DNA of 64,000 nt, taken from the NCBI GenBank assembly GCA_017504965.1, contig JAFVQD010000018.1, positions 1 through 64,000 of the forward strand. Reading direction: 5' to 3'. Positions 50,079 through 64,000 of this stretch are shown here, one piece after another. Within the stretch, counting starts at the first letter, position 1. The number at the start of each line of letters is the position of its first letter. This DNA is from Bacteroidales bacterium. GTDB taxonomy: Bacteria > Bacteroidota > Bacteroidia > Bacteroidales > UBA932. The position numbers were made by a program, and so were the translations under genes. The notes beneath the pieces were generated by a model. It saw only the letters and a list, made by a program, of their open reading frames with translations. It was not told where the DNA came from and ran no database searches.

Positions 50079-52424
50079 TCAGTCAATATTCGGCTCATCC
50101 CATACGACAGTTTCATCGCAGTGGAGCATAACCACCTGATCCCCTACCTGTATACGGAAATCACCTTTCTCTATGGTCCATCTGCCATCATAATTTACAA
50201 AGGCGAGATCTGTAGCGGGCAGTGCCATTTTCACCACCTGACTTTCACCTGGCCTAAGTTCTATCTTCTCGAAAGCCCTGAGTCTTCTCGAATCGGGAAC
50301 CAGACTTGCAAACAGATCGCTCGAATAGAGCAGAACAGACTCTTTTCCAGCCATCTTTCCAGTATTTGTCACTTTGACTTCAAACTCCAGTAGATCCTCA
50401 GAGGTAAAGTTCGCTTTGTTTACCTTCAGATCACTATACTCGAACGATGTGTAACTCATACCATAGCCAAAGGGCCAAAGGACATCTATGCGTGCATCAT
50501 AATTATATACACCTTCCATAGTAGCAGAGACTTCTGACACCTTATAGTCGTAAGTAGAAAGCATATTTATATATCTGGGATAGGTATACGGCAGTTTGCC
50601 ACTGAAATTCTCACGACCTGAGATAAGTGCCGCCAATGCATCACCACCCCAGTTGCCCGGAAGGATAACATTTACCACTGCCTTAGCTAGAGGCTCTATA
50701 TCATTTATAATGCGTGGACGACCTCCATTATAAACCAGAACAATAGGTTTTCCTGTGCGAGCCAAAGCCCTGACCAGCCGTTTCTGATTCTGGGAGAGGT
50801 TGATATCCTCCACATTGCCTGGTGTTTCGCAATAACTGTTTTCACCCACGCAAGCGACAATAACATCGTAACCTTTGGCTGCCTGGACAGCTCTGTCTAT
50901 GCTCGCTTCGCTCCAATTCTCCTGCTGCCATTTTCCGAACCCCGGCACATACTGCACACCTGCTTCATAACGGACATTGGCAGAGCCATATTCACGGCGC
51001 AAAGCCTCATAAATGGTATTGAAATGTGCTGTATAGTCGTTGGCCTTATCCCCTTGCCAGGTGTAGGACCATCCACCATTCAGGCAGCGCATCTCATTGC
51101 CGTTAGGCCCCGTAACAAGTATTCTGGTCCCCTTCTCCAAAGGGAGAATCCCCCCTTCATTTTTCAGGAGCACCTCTGATTCCAATGCTGCCTGATAGGA
51201 CTTTTGCCTGAACTCCTCCGATCCGAATTTTTCATATTGGGTCAGATCCCAGACAGGATTGTCAAAGAGGCCGAGGCGGAATTTCAGCCTGAGGACTCTG
51301 CGGACAGCATCATCGATACGGGACATTGGGACTGCCCCCTCTTTCACCAATTCGACCAGGTCGATGCAGAACTGCCAGTCATTAGGTATCATCGCCATAT
51401 CGATACCGGCATTGATGGCCAGACGGACTGCATCCTTTCTACTGTTAGCAATACGCTCTCTGGTATAAAGATTATCGATATCTGCCCAGTCGGTCACAAT
51501 CATACCATCCCAGTTCAAATCCTCCTTAAGCCACTCTGTAAGATACTCATAATTAGCGTGAAAAGGGAGTCCTTCATTGCTTGCCGAATTGACCATGAGA
51601 GAGAGTGCTCCAGCCTGTATACACTCCTTGAATGGCTCGAAATAGCGTTCCCTCATATCTATATCGGTAACAGATGAAGGTGTTCTGTCACGTCCGGACA
51701 CAGGTACTCCGTATGCCATATAGTGTTTGATACACACTGCCATATGGTATGCATCCAGATGGTTTGGATCGTCTCCCTGCATTCCGAGAACCTGAGCCTT
51801 TCCCATCTCTGCCTGCAGATATTCACTTTCACCATAACTCTCCCAGAGTCTCGGCCACCTCTGGTCACGCCCGAGATCAAGCGTGGGGCTGAACGACCAG
51901 GGATTGAGTGCCGCTCTCGATTCGTATGCTGTCACCTCTCCCATATTGAAAGCGTGCTCCCTGTTGAAGGTGGCAGCCACATTGATCTCCTGAGGGAAAA
52001 GGGTGGCGTCTGCTATATATGATGCTCCGTGAATCTGATCAAGTCCGTAAAGGCAAGGGATACCCAGCTCTTTCATCGACTTCTCCTGAAGCTCTTTTAT
52101 CATATCAGATGTGAGCTTTCTGGTCTGCGCCTGCTCATTGATCACATTCAGGATAGAACCTACTTTGTACTTGGTAATCACCGAGTCAAGCATAGATGGG
52201 ATCCACTGCGGGTTTCCATCCTTATCGTTATTCTGGATAACAGTAATGGTGATCTGCGCCATCTGCCCCACCTTCTCCTCCAGAGTCATCCCGCTCAGGA
52301 TCTTCTCTATTCTGGTCTCTATATCCTTATCTGGCTCTATAACTGGCTTTACTTTATTAGTACAGCAGGAGCTCCACAAGAGAATCGCCGTGAGGGCCAG
52401 GAGGTGAATGATATCCTTTTTCAT
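50079..52424 (-). CDS. GH3 beta-glucosidase-like lipoprotein
   Basis: This 781-residue enzyme resembles BglX. The N-terminus has a lipobox-like LLWSSCCTNK, so it is likely membrane-anchored in the periplasm or exported. The GH3 N-terminal barrel includes the nucleophile aspartate in GMIVTDWADI, the second domain shows ILVTGPNGNEMRCLNGG, and a fibronectin-III-like C-terminal domain follows. GH3 enzymes remove terminal beta-glucosyl or beta-xylosyl units. The gene starts 7 bp after lacZ, so the two form one operon. Confidence 0.9.
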   Translation of the reverse strand: MKKDIIHLLALTAILLWSSCCTNKVKPVIEPDKDIETRIEKILSGMTLEEKVGQMAQITITVIQNNDKDGNPQWIPSMLDSVITKYKVGSILNVINEQAQTRKLTSDMIKELQEKSMKELGIPCLYGLDQIHGASYIADATLFPQEINVAATFNREHAFNMGEVTAYESRAALNPWSFSPTLDLGRDQRWPRLWESYGESEYLQAEMGKAQVLGMQGDDPNHLDAYHMAVCIKHYMAYGVPVSGRDRTPSSVTDIDMRERYFEPFKECIQAGALSLMVNSASNEGLPFHANYEYLTEWLKEDLNWDGMIVTDWADIDNLYTRERIANSRKDAVRLAINAGIDMAMIPNDWQFCIDLVELVKEGAVPMSRIDDAVRRVLRLKFRLGLFDNPVWDLTQYEKFGSEEFRQKSYQAALESEVLLKNEGGILPLEKGTRILVTGPNGNEMRCLNGGWSYTWQGDKANDYTAHFNTIYEALRREYGSANVRYEAGVQYVPGFGKWQQENWSEASIDRAVQAAKGYDVIVACVGENSYCETPGNVEDINLSQNQKRLVRALARTGKPIVLVYNGGRPRIINDIEPLAKAVVNVILPGNWGGDALAALISGRENFSGKLPYTYPRYINMLSTYDYKVSEVSATMEGVYNYDARIDVLWPFGYGMSYTSFEYSDLKVNKANFTSEDLLEFEVKVTNTGKMAGKESVLLYSSDLFASLVPDSRRLRAFEKIELRPGESQVVKMALPATDLAFVNYDGRWTIEKGDFRIQVGDQVVMLHCDETVVWDEPNID

Positions 52425-52431
52425 ATTTTAA

Positions 52432-55536
<3,105 letters not shown>

Positions 55537-55549
55537 CTATACATTCAAT

Positions 55550-56671
55550 CTATTTGACTTCAAATCTGTAGATACATACGTGAGTATAAGTCTCTCCCGG
55601 ATTAAGGAGTGTAGAGGGAAAGTTCCCGTGATGGGGTGTATCCGGGAATTTCTGGGTCTCCAGCGCTATAGACTCGCGATATCGGAGCTCCTTGCCATAT
55701 TTTCCTTTAGAAGTGCCGTCGAAGAAGTTTCCGCTATAGAACTGCATACCTGGCTGATCGGTGTATACAGACATAAATCTGCCAGAATTGGCCTCATATA
55801 CCGAAGCAGCGAACTCTACTCCATCACCTTTACGGTCCAGCACCCAGTTGTGGTCATAACCTGCTCCGAATTTTATCTGCTCATTATCTGCATTGATCCT
55901 CTCACCGATGATATGAGGGGTGCGGAAATCAAATGGCGTACCGGTAACATCTGCTATCTCCCCTGAAGGGATCAGTACCTCATTTACAGGTGTGGTAGCT
56001 GAAGCATTGATTACCATCTCCAGATCCTCGATAGTGCCATTCCCCTCCCCTTTGAGGTTGAAGAATGAGTGGTGTGAGATATTTACGTGGGTGGTCTTGT
56101 CGGTAGTGGCAAAATAGTCCACTTTAAATTCATTCTCTGGGGTCAGAGTGTAGGTCATAGTGATAGAGAGGTTGCCTGGCATACCGTCTTGTCCGTCAGG
56201 ACGGAGGTAGAAGAGAACGATAGAGCTCTCTGTAACCTCTTTCACATCCCAAACTACCATATCCAAACCTTTCAGACCACCATGAAGGGTCTGTCCATTA
56301 TTATTTTGTGGGAAGTTATACACCTCGCTACCTATGGTATATGTACCATTGGCTATTCTGTTGGCATACGGACCTACCACTGCTCCCAGGAAACGTTCTC
56401 CGGGATTATTGATATAGTTGTCGATATTATTGTAACCCAATACTATATCCTCATATTTTCCATCTCTGTCTGGTGTCCACAGTGACACTACACGTGCTCC
56501 AAAATTGGTCACCTGCATAGTGATGTCACCGGACTTGAGTGTATATATCGACACATCCTTACCATCTACGGTAGTCTGGAAATTCTCTTCAGGGAAAATT
56601 ATAGGGGCATCACTCTTTCCACACGATGCCATAAGTGTACAAGCTAAAGCCATAATCGCTATTTTTTTCAT
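55550..56671 (-). CDS. galM: Aldose 1-epimerase (mutarotase), lipoprotein
   Basis: This 373-residue GalM-family enzyme converts beta- to alpha-galactose for galactokinase. The lipobox is TLMASCGKS, so it acts outside the cytoplasm. Catalytic residues are His in NISHHSFFNL and Glu near the C-terminal RESIALETQKFPDTPHH. NNNGQTLHGG is a further family motif. It lies 16 bp upstream of lacZ and downstream of galK on the same strand. Confidence 0.92.
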   Translation of the reverse strand: MKKIAIMALACTLMASCGKSDAPIIFPEENFQTTVDGKDVSIYTLKSGDITMQVTNFGARVVSLWTPDRDGKYEDIVLGYNNIDNYINNPGERFLGAVVGPYANRIANGTYTIGSEVYNFPQNNNGQTLHGGLKGLDMVVWDVKEVTESSIVLFYLRPDGQDGMPGNLSITMTYTLTPENEFKVDYFATTDKTTHVNISHHSFFNLKGEGNGTIEDLEMVINASATTPVNEVLIPSGEIADVTGTPFDFRTPHIIGERINADNEQIKFGAGYDHNWVLDRKGDGVEFAASVYEANSGRFMSVYTDQPGMQFYSGNFFDGTSKGKYGKELRYRESIALETQKFPDTPHHGNFPSTLLNPGETYTHVCIYRFEVK

Positions 56672-56696
56672 AATTTGTCAATTGTATATTGTCACA

Positions 56697-57842
56697 TTAA
56701 ATCTCCAATTTTCTGGCGCCATCCGAAATAACTACATCATAAACCTTAGGTTCGTGTCCGTATGCAGCACTGAATTTCCTTTTGGCTGTCTCAATAAATG
56801 AATCATACAGTTCACACTTGACCAAGTTGATAGTGCAGCCTCCGAAGCCTCCACCCATAATACGGGAACCTGTCACACCACAATCTTTGGCTATGGTAGC
56901 CAACAGGTCCAGCTCCTCACAGCTCACTTCATAATCCTTCGACATACCCCAGTGGGTCTGGTACATACGCTCACCTACAGTCTCCAGATCTCCAGCCTCC
57001 AGAGCGGCACAAACATCAAGCACCCTCTTCTCCTCACCTATGACATAGCGTGCACGCATATAATCCTCCTCAGAAATCTGTCCCTTGATCTCATCCAGTT
57101 TTTCCATAGTAGCCCCGCGCAATGTCTCCTGTCCCAATATAGCAGCCACACGTTCACAGGACTCACGGCGTCTGTTGTATGGAGAACCCACCAACTCGTG
57201 TTTCACCACAGAATCGAGCAGTACAAGACGATACCCGAACTTTTCAGGGTCAAATGGAAAATATGCAAACTCCATCGACAGACAGTCCAGGCGCATAAGA
57301 TTACCTTTTTTGCCAAATATAGAGGCAAACTGATCCATAATGCCGCACTTCACGCCACAATAGTTATGCTCGGTAGACTGTCCGATACGTGCCAATTCGA
57401 ACTTATCAATCTTATCTTCATTGTAGATATGATTCAATGCAAATGCGTATGTAGACTCAAGTGCTGCAGAAGAGGACATACCTGCTCCGAGTGGGACATC
57501 CCCTGCAAATGCAGTATCAAAACCTTTTACTACACCGCCACGTTTTATAATCTCACGCACCACTCCGAAAATATAGCAAGCCCACGACGCAGAGGGTTTG
57601 TCCTCCTCGTTAAGGCCAAACTCTGCATAATCCTGCAAATCTACAGAGTATGCACGGATAGTGTCTGTCCCATTGGGCTTTATCTCTGCCACCATCGCTT
57701 TGTCTATGGCTCCAGGGAACACAAAACCGCCATTATAATCTGTATGCTCACCTATAAGATTGATACGGCCGGGAGAGGTATACATTTCACCTTCCGAACC
57801 AAAATGTTCTGCAAATTTCTGACGTATAAGCTTTATATCCAT
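56697..57842 (-). CDS. galK: Galactokinase
   Basis: This 381-residue GHMP kinase phosphorylates galactose at C1. The galactokinase signature GRINLIGEHTDYNGGFVFP and the GHMP ATP motif PLGAGMSSSAALE are complete, as is SRIMGGGFGGCTI near the C-terminus. It is cytosolic. It is second in the leftward sugar operon. GalT and GalE genes are not in the window. Confidence 0.95.
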   Translation of the reverse strand: MDIKLIRQKFAEHFGSEGEMYTSPGRINLIGEHTDYNGGFVFPGAIDKAMVAEIKPNGTDTIRAYSVDLQDYAEFGLNEEDKPSASWACYIFGVVREIIKRGGVVKGFDTAFAGDVPLGAGMSSSAALESTYAFALNHIYNEDKIDKFELARIGQSTEHNYCGVKCGIMDQFASIFGKKGNLMRLDCLSMEFAYFPFDPEKFGYRLVLLDSVVKHELVGSPYNRRRESCERVAAILGQETLRGATMEKLDEIKGQISEEDYMRARYVIGEEKRVLDVCAALEAGDLETVGERMYQTHWGMSKDYEVSCEELDLLATIAKDCGVTGSRIMGGGFGGCTINLVKCELYDSFIETAKRKFSAAYGHEPKVYDVVISDGARKLEI

Positions 57843-57871
57843 AATATCCTGATTTTTTAATTTTCAAATTG

Positions 57872-59686
57872 TTATTTTTTCTCTGGCAATGCCATCTGGA
57901 ATATTTTGCGCACACGTTCCATATCATATTTTTCTGTGCGATCAAAGTAGTAAACACCGTTCTGCTCCTGCTCCACGTCTGTAAGTTGGGTATAACAGAA
58001 ACCGCAGATCTTGTCGCTATGCGAAATGATGGCCCTCACTTGAGATTCAAGACGCTTGTAGAAATCCTCTTTAGTCATAGCTGCATCACCATAACCCCAG
58101 GCATTATCTTTTGAAGGGTTGGCCTCGGCACATTTGATACCGCCAAACTCATCAATAATATAAGGTACCTTACCATCATAATAGAGATGGTCGATAGTAT
58201 TTGCATTTACCTTTCCAGGGGCCTGTGGCTGATAAAACTTCTCACCGTCAAATAACATATTACGAAGTATATCACCATCTTGCTGATAGCTGTGTGAGGT
58301 ACAGAAATCGGAGATCACATACAGACCGCCGCTGACGGTATTCACAGGACGTGAAGGGTCCAGTTTGCGGGTCAACTCATAAACATCTGTCAGGAAACGG
58401 CCCATCTCATTAGTGGTTGGTTCCCACTCTTCGTTGAATGGTGTCCAGGTCACAAGTGCAGGGTGGTTTCTATCTCGTACCACGATATTTGTCCACTCAG
58501 AGATAAAATTTCTGGCTGCTGCCACTGAACTTGAGTTCTTGCCCCAAGATGCCATTTCACCCCATACCAGATAACCAAGTTTGTCTGCCCAATAGTAGAA
58601 GCGCTCTTCAAACACTTTCTGATGAAGTCTTGCGCCATTAAAGCCGGCAGCCATAGACATCTCGATGTCACCTTTCAATGCCTCATCAGAAGGGGCTGTC
58701 CATACGCCATCAGGATAAAAGCCCTGATCCAGAACCAGACGCTGATAATATGGCTTATTATTAAGGTATATCTGTGTACCGTCGATGTGGATCTTACGCA
58801 TACCTACATAAGCATCCACCTTATCAAGAACCTGACCTGAAGCACTCTTCACTTCATAAACCACATCGTATAGGAAAGGGGACTCTGGGCTCCATAGTTT
58901 CGGTTTCTTGACAGGGATAACCACAGGGATACCCTGAGCAGCCACCACATCAGCTTTAGCCACCACTTTATCACCATCTTTTACACTTACACACAGACGA
59001 TTGCCATTAGAAAGGTTATAGAATGTAGGTGTAACCACGATCTGATTCTGGTCGATATCTGTCAAGACCTGTACCCTCTCAAGTCCACAAGGATTTACAG
59101 CCTCCATCCATACAGTTTGCCAGATCCCTGTAGTACGGGTATACATACATACGTGTGAATAAAGTTTATGAGACTGCTTTCCAGAAGGGAGATCTTCTGA
59201 TCTGAGGTCGCTCTCTGCGTGAACTACCAGATTGTGGGCCTCTCCATCTGCCACAAACTCTGTAATATCAAAAGAGAAAGAGTCTGAACCACCATAGTGG
59301 CGACCCACAAATTTGCCGTCAATAAAAATCTCTGATTCATAAAACACGGCTCCGAAATTCAGTTTGATATTTTTTCCTTTCCACTCGGCAGGGATCTGGA
59401 TGGTACGTTGATACCATACAGCATTTATGAATTCGGTATGAGCTACTCCGGAAAGCTTGCTCTCCGGCGCAAATGGAACGATAATATTTCCATCAAAACC
59501 TTTGCTGTTTACAAAATCACGTTCGTGCCCTGTATCTGCCAAATCAAGTGTAAAACTCCACTCACCATTCAGATTTAACCACTCCGCACGTTCGAACTGT
59601 GGACGAGGGTACTCTGCTCGAGGCTGCTGTCCAAACGAGGCCACTGCAAAAAGTAATGCCACGATTATTAGAATCTTTGATTTCAT
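57872..59686 (-). CDS. GH2 family glycoside hydrolase (short form), exported
   Basis: This 604-residue protein has a signal peptide ending VASFGQ. A GH2 sugar-binding domain (LNLNGEWSFTLD) is followed by the immunoglobulin-like domain and the TIM barrel. The acid/base is in TWTPFNEEWEP and the nucleophile in YIIDEFGGIK. It lacks the C-terminal domains of LacZ. Specificity could be beta-galactoside, beta-glucuronide or beta-mannoside and cannot be settled here. It is the first gene of the leftward galactose operon, and galK follows after 29 bp. Confidence 0.87.
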   Translation of the reverse strand: MKSKILIIVALLFAVASFGQQPRAEYPRPQFERAEWLNLNGEWSFTLDLADTGHERDFVNSKGFDGNIIVPFAPESKLSGVAHTEFINAVWYQRTIQIPAEWKGKNIKLNFGAVFYESEIFIDGKFVGRHYGGSDSFSFDITEFVADGEAHNLVVHAESDLRSEDLPSGKQSHKLYSHVCMYTRTTGIWQTVWMEAVNPCGLERVQVLTDIDQNQIVVTPTFYNLSNGNRLCVSVKDGDKVVAKADVVAAQGIPVVIPVKKPKLWSPESPFLYDVVYEVKSASGQVLDKVDAYVGMRKIHIDGTQIYLNNKPYYQRLVLDQGFYPDGVWTAPSDEALKGDIEMSMAAGFNGARLHQKVFEERFYYWADKLGYLVWGEMASWGKNSSSVAAARNFISEWTNIVVRDRNHPALVTWTPFNEEWEPTTNEMGRFLTDVYELTRKLDPSRPVNTVSGGLYVISDFCTSHSYQQDGDILRNMLFDGEKFYQPQAPGKVNANTIDHLYYDGKVPYIIDEFGGIKCAEANPSKDNAWGYGDAAMTKEDFYKRLESQVRAIISHSDKICGFCYTQLTDVEQEQNGVYYFDRTEKYDMERVRKIFQMALPEKK

Positions 59687-59711
59687 ATTTTTTGATTTTT
59701 ATAAATGAACA

Positions 59712-59719
59712 CAAATATA
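59712..59719 (-). promoter_or_regulatory. Promoter, -7 box, of the galactoside operon
   Basis: TATATTTG on the reverse strand fits TAnnTTTG and lies 26 bp upstream of the GH2 start. The divergent GH97 gene has only a near match (TAACTTTA) about 10 bp before its ATG. Confidence 0.45.
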
Positions 59720-59745
59720 CACTTTTTAACGCCAAAAAACGCTAA

Positions 59746-63914
<4,169 letters not shown>

Positions 63915-63934
63915 CCCGCCAGAGCCATTTTTGC

Positions 63935-63954
63935 GTCCAGCCCATCCGCTGGAC
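63935..63954 (+). terminator. Hairpin after the FISUMP gene
   Basis: GTCCAGC-CCATCC-GCTGGAC gives a perfect 7-bp GC-rich stem 20 bp after the stop codon. No T-run follows, so it may be a Rho-type or structural hairpin rather than a full intrinsic terminator. Nothing else is recognised to the window end. Confidence 0.4.
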
Positions 63955-64000
63955 ACTCGCCAACAGACTCACTCGGCATTTCGCTGGCTGACTCAGATCT

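Noticed and set aside
56952..57860. 302-codon open frame antisense to galactokinase
   Set aside because: The opposite strand encodes a full, motif-complete GalK; the antisense translation has no domain features.

Overview
The window is a stretch of a Bacteroidota chromosome, most likely order Bacteroidales. The evidence is the 16S rRNA 5' end at the left edge (reverse strand), Bacteroidota-type promoters (TTTG about 19 nt before TAnnTTTG), few Shine-Dalgarno sequences, a 29-residue bL38-like ribosomal protein, an N-succinylornithine-type arginine pathway, a SusB-like GH97 enzyme and a FISUMP protein. A finer placement (for example Rikenellaceae-like) is only a guess.

Region 1 (1-19071) is core chromosome. 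An rRNA operon reads left from a strong promoter. Diverging from it is an eight-gene arginine operon (784-8745). It is preceded by a 21-codon leader peptide with seven arginines that overlaps a terminator-like hairpin, which looks like a classical attenuator. The carbamoyltransferase has Pro90, the residue that marks succinylornithine specificity. RNase G, the bL38-like protein, HU, Lon, uracil-DNA glycosylase, CoaD, a double thioredoxin-like protein and a large FAD/Fe-S oxidoreductase follow, ending at a strong terminator.

Region 2 (about 19072-31450) is an accessory island, visibly AT-rich, with hypothetical proteins, structured intergenic elements and gene remnants. Its centre is a single-effector type V-A CRISPR system. 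A 1250-residue Cas12a keeps all RuvC/Nuc and pre-crRNA-processing residues, and a seven-repeat array starts 14 nt after its stop codon. No cas1, cas2 or cas4 is present. A near-identical 61-bp direct repeat (59/61) brackets the cas12a-array unit. Around it lie RtcB RNA ligase, two proteins sharing a C-terminal motif (one with ankyrin repeats), and an HTH-Panacea antitoxin whose upstream partner seems reduced to 59 residues. The antitoxin operon has palindromic operators and is flanked by 14-bp inverted repeats.

Region 3 (31459-46869) is core-like: a rhodanese lipoprotein, apolipoprotein N-acyltransferase, LysE exporter, Asp/Glu racemase with a dicarboxylate symporter, MnmD, a large EF-hand membrane protein, a beta-helix surface protein, an ATP-grasp/serine-hydrolase pair, an esterase, an acyl-CoA ligase and a BASS transporter.

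Region 4 (46893-63914) is a long leftward run followed by two rightward genes. It includes an uncharacterised radical SAM/lipoprotein pair, a TlpA-like protein, a PIG-L deacetylase, and a galactoside-use set (GH3, LacZ-type GH2, GalM, GalK, second GH2). A SusB-like GH97 and a three-domain FISUMP protein read rightward. No SusC/SusD pair is present.
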